A stretch of 64,000 nt of DNA from assembly GCF_000813965.1 (NCBI RefSeq), contig NZ_JWLI01000006.1, positions 62,001 through 126,000 on the forward strand. The letters run 5' to 3'. The notes under the pieces are model-generated. The model made no database searches. It worked only from the letters and a program-made list of their open reading frames with translations, and had not been told where the DNA came from. The stretch comes from Leisingera sp. ANG-M7. Lineage in GTDB: Bacteria > Pseudomonadota > Alphaproteobacteria > Rhodobacterales > Rhodobacteraceae. Positions 26,816 to 35,387 of the stretch are shown here, piece after piece. A program made the position numbers and the translations under genes. The first letter of the stretch is position 1, and the number at the start of each line of letters is the position of its first letter.

Positions 26816-26988
26816 GGCGCCGGGATGCTGCGCTGCGGTAGGCTGGCTTCGCTGCCATGTGGCCGTAAAACCACCCGAGGACCGGTAAATCTGCGCAAAT
26901 AAGCGGCAGCACGCTCAAATGGCACGGGTATTCATATGCCTGTTGTGAAATACCGGGATAACCTCATCATGACACAGGGAGGACTGCT

Positions 26989-27204
26989 ATGACACGTGAA
27001 GATCTGCTCAGCACCGTCGAAAGCCTGGAAACCCGCATCCGCAAGGAAAGCGGCGCTGCCCGACTGGCCATGCGGCCGGAATTCATCCGTCTATTGGATT
27101 ATATGCGCAAGACCGGCGCAGATGTTCCCGGCCGCCTGCGCCGCCTGGAGGCAACTCTGTGCGAGGAAGCGGTCGAGGATATGTTCGACAACGTCCCGGT
27201 CTGA
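26989..27204 (+). CDS. Small conserved-looking protein, function unknown
   Basis: I do not recognise this 71-residue protein. It is predicted helical and charged (MTREDLLSTVESLETRIRKE, GADVPGRLRRLEATL), soluble, without signal or membrane segment; the first 20 residues could form a short coiled coil. A GGGAGGA ribosome-binding site 7 nt before the ATG supports real translation. It stands alone, convergent with a small membrane protein gene, with a hairpin between them. Confidence 0.65.
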   Translation: MTREDLLSTVESLETRIRKESGAARLAMRPEFIRLLDYMRKTGADVPGRLRRLEATLCEEAVEDMFDNVPV

Positions 27205-27219
27205 CCGGGCAAAACAGCA

Positions 27220-27238
27220 GGGCCGCCTAGGGCGGCCC
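27220..27238. terminator. GC hairpin between convergent small genes
   Basis: GGGCCGCC-TAG-GGCGGCCC is a perfect 8-bp stem with a 3-nt loop, placed between two convergent stop codons. No T run follows on either strand, so it may stop transcription only weakly in both directions. Confidence 0.45.
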
Positions 27239-27243
27239 GGGCG

Positions 27244-27462
27244 TCACCCGAAAAAGATGCCCACCATCACCAGCATCAGCCCCAGAACAGACAACAGCAG
27301 TGCACCCAGATTGTAGGGCAGCACAGATTGCACTACGGCGCGCAGCGCTTCGTCATCCAGTTTCTGGCGGCGTGCGCGTGCAACCTTGATGATGCACCAA
27401 ATCAGACCCAGCAGGCCTGCAACGGATACGGCGGCTCCGGTCCAGACGATCAGATCGAACAT
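27244..27462 (-). CDS. Small two-helix membrane protein, function unknown
   Basis: The 72-residue protein has two transmembrane helices (about 5-27 and 50-71) joined by a basic, cytoplasmic loop (KVARARRQKLDDE). It resembles small conserved membrane proteins of Rhodobacteraceae with no assigned role. It is monocistronic and convergent with the 71-residue protein gene. Confidence 0.7.
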   Translation of the reverse strand: MFDLIVWTGAAVSVAGLLGLIWCIIKVARARRQKLDDEALRAVVQSVLPYNLGALLLSVLGLMLVMVGIFFG

Positions 27463-27669
27463 ATTTGTGCTCCTGCGGGGTTGCGTGCTGCGATGCGCCT
27501 AGCCGATGCGATTTGCACGTGCAAGCGTTTCGGCTCTGATTGAACGGGACCGTTGCCGGTTTTTGCCGCTCTGTGCATCTCTGCCGCTTTCCCGTCTTGC
27601 GGCGCGGCGGGCTGGGCGCTATCCCCTTGCTCCGACAGCAACTGACAGCCTTTGCCGACGGAGCCGCAG

Positions 27670-27933
27670 ATGGACATCACAGAAGACGAAAAGAGCGAAA
27701 ACTACCGCGTGACCGCTGGCGAGCTGCGCCAGTTCATCGAGCGGTTTGAGCGGCTCGACGAAGAAAAGAAAACCATCGCCGAGCAGCAGAAAGAGGTGAT
27801 GGCCGAAGCCAAGGGCCGCGGCTACGACACCAAGGTGATGCGCAAGATCATCGCTCTGCGCAAACGCGACGAGAACGACATCGCCGAAGAAGAGGCGGTA
27901 CTGGAAATGTACAAGGAAGCGCTTGGCATGTAA
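27670..27933 (+). CDS. DUF2312 (UPF0335)-family protein
   Basis: The 87-residue protein matches DUF2312 across its length: YRVTAGELRQFIERFERLDEEKK, then EVMAEAKGRGYDTKVMRKIIALRKRD and a C-terminal EEEAVLEMYKEAL. The family is small, helical and nearly universal in alphaproteobacteria; the function is unknown, though it resembles GapR, a DNA-binding chromosome-structure protein. The ATG at 27670 (MDITEDEKSE) fits family length better than one six codons earlier. A strong terminator follows. Confidence 0.92.
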   Translation: MDITEDEKSENYRVTAGELRQFIERFERLDEEKKTIAEQQKEVMAEAKGRGYDTKVMRKIIALRKRDENDIAEEEAVLEMYKEALGM

Positions 27934-27956
27934 GCCGCTCCGACGTTTCGAAATGC

Positions 27957-27996
27957 AAAGCCGCGCAGGTCCCGGGCCCGCGCGGCTTTTGTTTTT
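27957..27996 (+). terminator. Strong intrinsic terminator after the DUF2312 gene
   Basis: A perfect 10-bp stem (AAAGCCGCGC with GCGCGGCTTT), 13-nt loop, is followed by TGTTTTT. It lies 24 nt after the stop codon. Confidence 0.9.
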
Positions 27997-28088
27997 GCTG
28001 CGCCGGTGCTGAGAAACTTTAAGCTTGAAATAAATGCTGCGGCGGCGCTAAGGTCGGCCTAGGCAGTGATCAGAAAAGGAGTACCGCC

Positions 28089-28487
28089 ATGCCGGCCATC
28101 AGGGTGCATCCCGAAGGGTGGAAGCCCGCAAAAGGCTATGCCAACGGCATAGTGGCGGAGGGCCGGCAGCTGTTTGTCGGTGGCCAAATCGGATGGACTG
28201 CAGATCAGGTGTTTGAGGCGCAGGACTTCATCGGCCAGATGAGGCAGGCGCTGCGCAACATTCTGGACGTCGTCGAAACGGCAGGCGGGACAGCCGAAGA
28301 TATTACCAGGCTCACTTGGTATGTGACGGAAAAGGCAGAGTACTTGGCCCACCAGTCGGAGGTCGGGAAAGCCTACCGCGCGGTGATGGGCTATCACTTC
28401 CCGGCCATGACCATGGTGGTGGTTTCCGCCTTGGTCGAAGATGAGGCCAAAGTGGAAATCGAAGCCACTGCAGTGTTGCCATCGTGA
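28089..28487 (+). CDS. RidA-family protein, second copy (active-site Arg replaced)
   Basis: The 132-residue protein shows the Rid fold: RQLFVGGQIGWTADQ, a central QALRNILDVVETAGGTAEDITRLTWYV segment, and C-terminal KVEIEATAVLPS. As in the copy at 4.3 kb, the place of the RidA arginine reads PAMTM, so it is not archetypal RidA. RutC, a Rid relative, acts in pyrimidine breakdown, and this gene lies just upstream of preT; a link is possible but the spacing (about 290 bp) argues for a separate unit. AAAAGGAG precedes the ATG. Confidence 0.85.
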   Translation: MPAIRVHPEGWKPAKGYANGIVAEGRQLFVGGQIGWTADQVFEAQDFIGQMRQALRNILDVVETAGGTAEDITRLTWYVTEKAEYLAHQSEVGKAYRAVMGYHFPAMTMVVVSALVEDEAKVEIEATAVLPS

Positions 28488-28704
28488 GATTTCGCGGGGA
28501 GCCGGAGCGATGCTTTCAAGGGTCTGCACGGCTGCCGGAAGGCCTGACCAAAGACGCTTTTGAGGCGGGAAACCGCAGTTTCGGTATGTCTGGGTGAGGC
28601 TTCAGGCGCAATTTGGCCGAATTACTTCCAGGCAAAAACACGCTTTTCCAATCTGTTGCAGGCCGTTCCTCCAGGGGCGGCAATTTTTTTGCCCGCGGAA
28701 AAAT

Positions 28705-28720
28705 TTTACCAGTTGATAAA
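28705..28720. promoter_or_regulatory. RutR-like operator upstream of preTA
   Basis: TTTACCAGTTGATAAA matches the RutR consensus TTGACCA-NN-TGGTCAA at 11 of 14 fixed positions and has the same dyad layout. It lies about 57-72 bp before the preT start. The weaker match suggests partial repression or coincidence. Confidence 0.45.
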
Positions 28721-28776
28721 AAATCAGACTGTGGCACTCTGATAGCAAGAACAACAGAAAATCAGGGAGACACCCA

Positions 28777-30111
28777 ATGGCAACCAGCCATCAGGCATCC
28801 GGCATTCAGGCAGCGCGGCTTGACGCTGCCGGCATTGCCGAGAATTTCTCGGACCTGCATCCAGCCTATGACGCGCATGAAGCAGCCGTGGCGGCGGACC
28901 GTTGCTATTTCTGCTATGACGCGCCCTGCATGACCGCCTGTCCGACCAGCATCGATATCCCCCAGTTCATCCGGGAGATTCAGGCAGGCCATGCCGAAAG
29001 CGCGGCCAAGACCATTCTGGAGCAGAATATCCTCGGCGGCATGTGCGCCCGGGTCTGCCCGACAGAAACCTTGTGCGAAGAGGCCTGCGTGCGCGAAACC
29101 GCGGAGGGCAAGCCCGTCGAAATCGGCCGCCTGCAGCGTTACGCAACTGACACGCTAATGGAAAAGGGAGAGCATCCCTTCAAGCGCGCGGCCTCCACCG
29201 GCAAGAAGGTCGCTGTGGTTGGCGCTGGTCCGGCGGGTCTTGCCGCCGCGCACCGGCTTGCAATGCTGGGCCACGACGTTGTGGTTTACGATGCCAAGTC
29301 CAAAGCGGGCGGCCTCAATGAATTCGGCATCGCGGCCTATAAATCCACCAATGACTTTGCCGCGCGTGAGGTCGACTGGCTGCTGCAGATCGGCGGTATT
29401 ACAATGGACTACGGCAAGAAGCTGGGCGGGGAACTGTCGTTGGACGGTCTGACCTCTGCTTATGACGCGGTGTTCCTGTCCATCGGCCTTGCCGGGGTCA
29501 ATGCCCTGCGTGCGCCGGGAGAAGACAAGGACGGCGTGCGCGACGCGGTCGAGTTCATTGCTGAGCTGCGCCAGGCCGAGGATCTGACCGCGCTGCCGGT
29601 GGGCCGCAATGTGGTGGTGATCGGCGGCGGCATGACTGCAGTGGACGCCGCGGTGCAATCCAAGCTGCTGGGCGCTGAAAACGTGACCATCGCTTACCGC
29701 CGCAGCCGCGAGGACATGGGCGCCAGCCGGTTCGAGCAGGATCTGGCCGCTTCCAAGGGTGTGAAGCTGATGTTCAACGTCATGCCCAAGGCCGTATTCG
29801 GAAATGGCGCAGCGGCAGAGATCGAGCTGGAGTATACTCAGGTCGCGGACGGCAAGGTCGCCGGCACCGGCGAGACCGAGCGCCTGGCAGCCGATCAGGT
29901 GTTCAAGGCCATCGGCCAGACGCTGGAAGGCCAGCCCGGTGCGCTGGAGCTTGAGGGCCGCAAGATCAAGGTCAGTGACACGGGCCGCACCTCGATGGCC
30001 GGAGTCTGGGCAGGGGGCGACTGCGCCTCCGGCGGTGAGGACCTTACCGTGACCGCCGTGGCCGAGGGCCGCGACGCTGCAATGGACATTCACTCCAGCC
30101 TGATGGGCTGA
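28777..30111 (+). CDS. preT: NAD(P)-dependent dihydropyrimidine dehydrogenase subunit PreT
   Basis: PreT is the flavin and iron-sulfur subunit that passes electrons from NAD(P)H to PreA for reduction of uracil and thymine. The 444 residues carry an N-terminal cysteine-rich domain (CYFCYDAPCMTACP about 46-59; CARVCPTETLCEEACVR about 90-106), an FAD Rossmann motif VVGAGPAGLAAAHRL near 148-162, and a second nucleotide motif VVIGGGMTAVDAA near 286-298. AGGGAGA precedes the ATG. preA follows after 55 bp, the standard pair. A RutR-like box lies upstream. Confidence 0.95.
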   Translation: MATSHQASGIQAARLDAAGIAENFSDLHPAYDAHEAAVAADRCYFCYDAPCMTACPTSIDIPQFIREIQAGHAESAAKTILEQNILGGMCARVCPTETLCEEACVRETAEGKPVEIGRLQRYATDTLMEKGEHPFKRAASTGKKVAVVGAGPAGLAAAHRLAMLGHDVVVYDAKSKAGGLNEFGIAAYKSTNDFAAREVDWLLQIGGITMDYGKKLGGELSLDGLTSAYDAVFLSIGLAGVNALRAPGEDKDGVRDAVEFIAELRQAEDLTALPVGRNVVVIGGGMTAVDAAVQSKLLGAENVTIAYRRSREDMGASRFEQDLAASKGVKLMFNVMPKAVFGNGAAAEIELEYTQVADGKVAGTGETERLAADQVFKAIGQTLEGQPGALELEGRKIKVSDTGRTSMAGVWAGGDCASGGEDLTVTAVAEGRDAAMDIHSSLMG

Positions 30112-30166
30112 GCCAGTTCGGGTGCAGGTTTACTGCCCCCAAGCTAGCCTTAAGAGGAGAGATCAA

Positions 30167-31471
30167 ATGGCTGATCTGACAACAGAATTTTTGGGAATCA
30201 AATCCCCCAACCCGTTCTGGCTGGCCTCCGCGCCGCCGACCGACAAGGAATACAACGTCCGCCGTGCCTTTGAGGCCGGCTGGGGTGGTGTGGTCTGGAA
30301 GACCCTGGGCTCCGAAGGCCCGCCGGTGGTCAATGTGAACGGCCCGCGCTATGGTGCGATCTGGGGTGCTGACCGCCGCCTGCTGGGCCTCAACAACATC
30401 GAGCTGATCACCGACCGGCCGCTGCAAACCAACCTGGAGGAGATCACCCGGGTCAAGAAGGACTACCCGGACCGCGCCGTGATCGTGTCGATCATGGTGC
30501 CCTGCGAGGAGCAGGCCTGGAAAGATATCCTTCCGCAGGTGGAGGCCACCGGCGCAGACGGGATCGAGCTGAACTTCGGCTGCCCGCATGGCATGGCCGA
30601 ACGCGGCATGGGCTCTGCCGTGGGGCAGGTGCCGGAATACATCCAGATGGTCACCGAGTGGTGCAAGAAATACTATTCCAAGCCGGTGATTGTGAAGCTG
30701 ACGCCGAACATTACCGATATCCGCAACCCCGCCCGCGCGGCAAATGCGGGCAATGCGGATGCAGTCAGCCTGATCAACACCATCAACTCGATCACCTCGG
30801 TGGACCTCGACAGCATGGCGCCTGAGCCGACCATCGGTGGCAAGGGCACCCATGGCGGCTACTGCGGGCCGGCGGTGAAACCGATTGCGCTGAACATGGT
30901 GGCGGAAATCGCCCGCGACCCGCAGACACGCGGCCTGCCGATTTCTGCCATCGGCGGTGTCACCACCTGGCGCGATGCGGCGGAGTTCATGGCGCTGGGG
31001 GCGGGCAACGTGCAGGTCTGCACCGCGGCGATGACCTATGGCTTCAACGTGGTGAAGGAGATGATTTCCGGCCTGTCGAACTGGATGGACGAGAAGGGCT
31101 ATACCTCCACCCAGGATTTCATCGGTATGGCGGTGCCGAATGTGACCGACTGGCAGTATCTGGATCTGAACTATGTTACCAAGGCCAAGATCAGCCAGGA
31201 CGACTGCATCAAATGCGGCCGCTGCTTTGCGGCTTGTGAGGACACCTCGCACCAGGCGATTGCGATGAGCGAGGACCGGGTGTTCACGGTGAAGGACGAC
31301 GAATGCGTCGCCTGCAACCTTTGCGTGAACGTCTGCCCCGTGGAAAACTGCATCACTATGGTCGAAGTTCCCGCGGGCCAGATTGATGAGCGCACGGGGG
31401 AAGTTGTTTCCGGCGACTACGCAAACTGGACCACGCATCCGAACAACCCGTCGGCAACAGCTGCGGAATAA
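30167..31471 (+). CDS. preA: NAD-dependent dihydropyrimidine dehydrogenase subunit PreA
   Basis: PreA is the FMN-containing catalytic subunit that reduces uracil/thymine to the dihydro forms. The 434-residue protein has a dihydroorotate-dehydrogenase-like barrel (NPFWLASAPPTDKEYNV at the start, IELNFGCPHGM near 141-151, GGVTTWRDAAEFM near 264-276) followed by a C-terminal two-cluster ferredoxin domain (CIKCGRCFAAC about 346-356; CVACNLCVNVCP about 379-390). The ATG at 30167 with an AGGAGA site is chosen over an upstream frame extension. An intrinsic terminator closes the preTA operon. Confidence 0.96.
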   Translation: MADLTTEFLGIKSPNPFWLASAPPTDKEYNVRRAFEAGWGGVVWKTLGSEGPPVVNVNGPRYGAIWGADRRLLGLNNIELITDRPLQTNLEEITRVKKDYPDRAVIVSIMVPCEEQAWKDILPQVEATGADGIELNFGCPHGMAERGMGSAVGQVPEYIQMVTEWCKKYYSKPVIVKLTPNITDIRNPARAANAGNADAVSLINTINSITSVDLDSMAPEPTIGGKGTHGGYCGPAVKPIALNMVAEIARDPQTRGLPISAIGGVTTWRDAAEFMALGAGNVQVCTAAMTYGFNVVKEMISGLSNWMDEKGYTSTQDFIGMAVPNVTDWQYLDLNYVTKAKISQDDCIKCGRCFAACEDTSHQAIAMSEDRVFTVKDDECVACNLCVNVCPVENCITMVEVPAGQIDERTGEVVSGDYANWTTHPNNPSATAAE

Positions 31472-31516
31472 CTGAAACGCGTCCAAGCGGGCGCGCTGTC
31501 TCCCCGTTGACTTTGC

Positions 31517-31545
31517 GCCCCGGCTTTATGGCCGGGGCTTTTTTT
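31517..31545 (+). terminator. Intrinsic terminator after preTA
   Basis: A perfect 8-bp stem (GCCCCGGC with GCCGGGGC), 6-nt loop, is followed by a run of seven T's. Confidence 0.92.
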
Positions 31546-31607
31546 GTCGGATTTGGCTCTGGCACAGGCTGGTTAGCTGTCCAGCAGAATTGCTAAGGTC
31601 GGCTGCT

Positions 31608-32222
31608 TCAGCTTATCGGCGTAAGCATTCGCCGGTACAGGGTTTCCAGGTACTGCGGCGCGGCGTCAAAGGGGTCTTCGTCCCCCATCAGCGTCCGGAC
31701 CTGGGCGTCAAAATCCGCATAATGCTGGGTCAGCGACCAAATCGAAAACAAGAGATGCTTGGGGTGTGCGCGGTTGATCCTGCCGGCATCCATCCAGACC
31801 TGCAGCAACTGCGCCTTTTCCTCGACCAGAACATTCAGATCCGCCGCGATCACGTCATGCAAACGCGGCGCGCCCTGAACGATTTCATTGGCATACAGTC
31901 GGCTTTCCCGCGGAAAATCGCGGCTCATCTGCAGCTTGCGCTGCACATAGGCGAGAATCTCATCCAGTGGCTCCCCCTCCGGGTCCAGCGCCCGCAGCGG
32001 GTCCAGCCAAGTGTCCAGCAGCCCTGCCATCAGCTCGTTGAAAATCGCCTCCTTGGAGGGGAAGTAATAGAGCAGGTTCGGCTTGCTGAGCCCTGCGGCC
32101 TTGGCGATCTGATCCACGGTGGAGCCGCGGAAGCCGTGGCTGGAGAAAACATCCAGCGCGGCCTCCAGAATGGCGGCGCGATTCTTTCTCTGAATGCGGG
32201 TGGGCGCACGGTCTGCGGGCAT
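31608..32222 (-). CDS. rutR: RutR-type TetR-family transcriptional regulator
   Basis: The 204-residue TetR-family regulator has an N-terminal helix-turn-helix (about 12-58: AAILEAALDVFSSHGFRGSTVDQIA, GLSKPNLLYYFPSKEAIF) and a RutR-like C-terminal ligand domain (RDFPRESRLYANEIVQGAP, SIWSLTQHYADF). In E. coli RutR is released from DNA by uracil and thymine. The divergent gap contains an exact RutR consensus palindrome, and the surrounding genes degrade pyrimidines, which makes the assignment firm. The ATG at 32222 is used; a long in-frame upstream extension has no family support. Confidence 0.92.
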   Translation of the reverse strand: MPADRAPTRIQRKNRAAILEAALDVFSSHGFRGSTVDQIAKAAGLSKPNLLYYFPSKEAIFNELMAGLLDTWLDPLRALDPEGEPLDEILAYVQRKLQMSRDFPRESRLYANEIVQGAPRLHDVIAADLNVLVEEKAQLLQVWMDAGRINRAHPKHLLFSIWSLTQHYADFDAQVRTLMGDEDPFDAAPQYLETLYRRMLTPIS

Positions 32223-32356
32223 GTCCGTCCTTGTCTGTTTTTGCCGCAGCCGCCAGCGGAAGCGCGGAATTTCACCTATTTCCGGCAAAAGCACCGATTT
32301 TTTCAAGAGCCACGCGGCAATTTCTTGACTGGTGGTGAACCCGTGATAGCGTGAGT

Positions 32357-32372
32357 TTGACCAGTTGGTCAA
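32357..32372. promoter_or_regulatory. RutR operator (exact consensus palindrome)
   Basis: TTGACCAGTTGGTCAA is a perfect match to the RutR consensus TTGACCA-NN-TGGTCAA, with perfect 7-bp arms. It lies between the divergent rutR-type gene and the amidohydrolase-dihydropyrimidinase operon, 135 bp from the former start and 119 bp from the latter, and can repress both. Confidence 0.9.
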
Positions 32373-32490
32373 ATCAAGGCTCTGCACGCAACAGAGTGAG
32401 CGTTGATGGGACCAGCACGCATAAGCCACCTAACACGGCGCCAAGCCGGAAACGCCTGCACAGACGGGCGCACAGGGAAGGAAGCTCTTG

Positions 32491-33741
32491 ATGACGTCGC
32501 TTGGACAGAATCTGAAAATTGACGGTGACAGGCTGTGGGACAGTCTGATGGAGATGGCCAGGATCGGCCCCGGCGTGGCGGGCGGCAATAACCGTCAGAC
32601 GCTGACCGACGAAGACGGCGAAGGTCGCGCTCTTTTCCAGAAATGGTGCGAGGAGGCGGGCTGCACCATGGGGCTCGATCAGATGGGCAACATGTTTGCG
32701 ATGCGGGCAGGTGCCGACCCGGACGCGCTGCCGGTCTATGTTGGCTCGCATCTGGATACCCAGCCGACCGGCGGCAAATATGACGGCGTTCTGGGGGTTC
32801 TTGCCGGGCTGGAGCTGATCCGCTCGCTGAACGATATGAACATCAAGACCAAGCACCCAATCGTGGCCACCAACTTCACCAATGAGGAAGGCACCCGCTA
32901 TGCGCCGGCAATGCTGTCGTCGGGGGTGTTTGCCGGCGTGCATACGCAGGACTGGGCCTACGACCGGGAAGACGCTGAGGGCAAGAAATTCGGCGATGAA
33001 CTGAAGCGCATCGGCTGGCGCGGCGAGGAGGAGACCGGCGCCCGCAAGATGCATGCCTTTTTCGAACTGCACATCGAGCAGGGACCGATCCTGGAGGCCG
33101 AAGGCAAGGACATTGGCGTCGTGACCCACGGCCAGGGCCTCAGCTGGACCCAGGTCACGATCACAGGCAAGGATGCGCATACCGGCTCAACTCCGATGCC
33201 GATGCGCCGCAATGCTGGCCTGGCGATGGCGCGGATCCTGGAAGCGGTGGACGAGATTGCTTGGAGTCACGCGCCCCATGCTGTGGGTGCAGCGGGCCAT
33301 ATCGACGTCTATCCGAACTCGCGCAACGTAATCCCGGGCAAGGTTGTGTTTACCGTCGATTTCCGCAGCCCGGAACTCGACGTGATCACCGACATGGAAA
33401 ACCGCCTGCGCGAGCAGGGCTCCAAGATCGCTGAGACGATGGGGGTGGAGATCGAATTCGAAAAGGTCGGCGGCTTTGACCCGGTGGCCTTTGATGAGGG
33501 CTGTGTCAGCGCAGTGCGCAGCGCGGCAGACCGGCTGGGCTATTCGCATCTCGATATCATCTCCGGCGCGGGCCACGATGCCTGCTGGATCAACCGGGTG
33601 GCGCCCACGGCGATGGTGATGTGCCCTTGCGTCGACGGGCTCAGCCACAACGAGGCCGAGGAGATCAGCAAGGAATGGGCCGAGGCGGGCGCCAATGTTC
33701 TGTTCCACGCAGTGGTCGAGACAGCGGAGATTGTTGAATAG
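32491..33741 (+). CDS. M20-family Zn-dependent amidohydrolase (beta-ureidopropionase / N-carbamoyl amino acid hydrolase type)
   Basis: The 416-residue enzyme belongs to the AllC/HyuC/AmaB group. Metal-binding motifs are visible: SHLDTQPTGGKYDG (His87, Asp98), NEEG at 131-134, the IEQGP segment near 200, and C-terminal SGAGHDA. In the reductive pyrimidine pathway the third step hydrolyses N-carbamoyl-beta-alanine to beta-alanine, CO2 and ammonia, which fits the neighbouring dihydropyrimidinase. Relatives also cleave N-carbamoyl amino acids or allantoate. The ATG at 32491 is preceded by GGAAGGAAGC; a TTG one codon earlier is possible. Confidence 0.93.
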   Translation: MTSLGQNLKIDGDRLWDSLMEMARIGPGVAGGNNRQTLTDEDGEGRALFQKWCEEAGCTMGLDQMGNMFAMRAGADPDALPVYVGSHLDTQPTGGKYDGVLGVLAGLELIRSLNDMNIKTKHPIVATNFTNEEGTRYAPAMLSSGVFAGVHTQDWAYDREDAEGKKFGDELKRIGWRGEEETGARKMHAFFELHIEQGPILEAEGKDIGVVTHGQGLSWTQVTITGKDAHTGSTPMPMRRNAGLAMARILEAVDEIAWSHAPHAVGAAGHIDVYPNSRNVIPGKVVFTVDFRSPELDVITDMENRLREQGSKIAETMGVEIEFEKVGGFDPVAFDEGCVSAVRSAADRLGYSHLDIISGAGHDACWINRVAPTAMVMCPCVDGLSHNEAEEISKEWAEAGANVLFHAVVETAEIVE

Positions 33742-33872
33742 GGGACGCTGCCCCCGCGGCCCCTTGGGCCACTGCCCCGGAGTATTTCCGGCAAGATGAA
33801 TGAAGCTGCGCCAAACAGCGGAAGAGACAAGTGGAGGCGTGAAAATGCGCCCCGATTCAGGGAGTTGAAATC

Positions 33873-35327
33873 ATGAGTAAAGTCATTCGGAACGGGACCA
33901 TCGTGACCGCCGATCTGACCTACAAGGCCGATGTGCTGATTGAGAACGGTGTGATTACCCAGATCGGCCCGAACCTGAAAGGTGATGAGGAACTGGACGC
34001 CACCGGCTGCTATGTGATGCCGGGCGGGATCGACCCGCATACCCATCTGGAAATGCCCTTTATGGGCACCTACAGTTCGGACGATTTTGAAAGCGGCACC
34101 CGCGCCGGACTGGCGGGCGGCACCACCATGGTGGTGGATTTTGCGCTGCCGAACCCGGGCGAAAGCCTGCTGGACGCGCTGAAACGCTGGGACAACAAGT
34201 CAACCCGCGCCAATTGCGACTATTCTTTCCACATGGCGGTGACCTGGTGGGGCGAGCAGGTTTTTGACGACATCAAGACCGTGATCCAGGAGCGTGGCAT
34301 CAACACCTTCAAGCATTTCATGGCCTACAAGGGCGCGCTGATGGTGAATGATGACGAGCTTTATGCATCGTTCCAGCGGCTGGCAGAACTGGGCGGGATC
34401 GCCATGGTGCATGCCGAGAACGGCGATGTGGTGGCGGAACTTTCGGCTAAGCTCTTGGCTGAAGGCAATAATGGACCCGAGGCGCATGCCTATTCCCGGC
34501 CGCCGCAGGTGGAGGGCGAAGCGACCAACCGCGCCATCATGATTGCCGATATGGCGGGTGTTCCACTGTATGTCGTTCACACCTCCTGCGAGGACAGCCA
34601 CGAGGCCATCCGCCGCGCCCGGATGCAGGGCAAGCGGGTCTGGGGCGAGCCGCTGATCCAGCATTTGACGCTGGATGAGAGCGAGTATTTCAACAAGGAT
34701 TGGGACCACGCCGCCCGCCGGGTGATGTCGCCGCCGTTCCGCAACAAGCAGCATCAGGACAGCTTGTGGGCCGGTCTGCAGTCGGGCTCGCTGTCGGTTG
34801 TGGCAACAGACCATTGCGCCTTTACCACCGAGCAGAAGCGCTATGGGGTTGGCGATTTCACCAAGATCCCGAACGGCACCGGCGGTCTGGAGGACCGGAT
34901 GCCGATGCTTTGGACACATGGTGTGGAAACTGGCCGGATCACACCGAATGAATTTGTTGCCGTCACCTCGACCAATATCGCCAAGATCCTGAACTGCTAT
35001 CCGAAAAAGGGTGCGGTTCTGGTCGGTGCCGATGCCGATCTGGTGGTCTGGGACCCGAAGAAGACCAAGACGATTTCGGCCGGAACCCAGCAGTCCTCGA
35101 TTGATTACAATGTGTTTGAGGGCCATGAGGTGAAGGGACTGCCGCGCTTTACACTGACCCGCGGCCATGTGGCGGTGCATGACGGCGAGATCAAGTGCCA
35201 GGAGGGCCATGGCAAGTTCGTCTCGCGGGAGGCCAACACCACGGTGAACAAGGCGCTGTCGACCTGGAAGGAACTGACGGCGCCGCGCCCGGTGGAACGC
35301 ACCGGCATCCCGGTGACAGGCGTGTAA
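33873..35327 (+). CDS. hydA: Dihydropyrimidinase (D-hydantoinase family)
   Basis: This 484-residue amidohydrolase opens the ring of dihydrouracil or dihydrothymine (and hydantoins) to N-carbamoyl products. The binuclear metal site is visible: His57 and His59 in GIDPHTHLE, the carbamylated lysine in FMAYKG (about Lys153), His in VVHTSC, and Asp in ATDHCAF. Length is normal for the family. It follows the amidohydrolase by 131 bp in the same direction; a hairpin lies after its stop. Confidence 0.96.
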   Translation: MSKVIRNGTIVTADLTYKADVLIENGVITQIGPNLKGDEELDATGCYVMPGGIDPHTHLEMPFMGTYSSDDFESGTRAGLAGGTTMVVDFALPNPGESLLDALKRWDNKSTRANCDYSFHMAVTWWGEQVFDDIKTVIQERGINTFKHFMAYKGALMVNDDELYASFQRLAELGGIAMVHAENGDVVAELSAKLLAEGNNGPEAHAYSRPPQVEGEATNRAIMIADMAGVPLYVVHTSCEDSHEAIRRARMQGKRVWGEPLIQHLTLDESEYFNKDWDHAARRVMSPPFRNKQHQDSLWAGLQSGSLSVVATDHCAFTTEQKRYGVGDFTKIPNGTGGLEDRMPMLWTHGVETGRITPNEFVAVTSTNIAKILNCYPKKGAVLVGADADLVVWDPKKTKTISAGTQQSSIDYNVFEGHEVKGLPRFTLTRGHVAVHDGEIKCQEGHGKFVSREANTTVNKALSTWKELTAPRPVERTGIPVTGV

Positions 35328-35334
35328 ATCAGGA

Positions 35335-35364
35335 ACGGGCTGCCAGTAGTGGCGGCCCGTTTTC
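35335..35364 (+). terminator. Hairpin with T run between hydA and the ABC genes
   Basis: A stem of about 10 bp with one bulged base (ACGGGC-TGCC / TGGC-G-GCCCGT) is followed by TTTT. It may attenuate transcription from hydA into the importer genes 24 bp further on. Confidence 0.65.
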
Positions 35365-35387
35365 CTGTGTGAAATCAAGGCGAAGAT

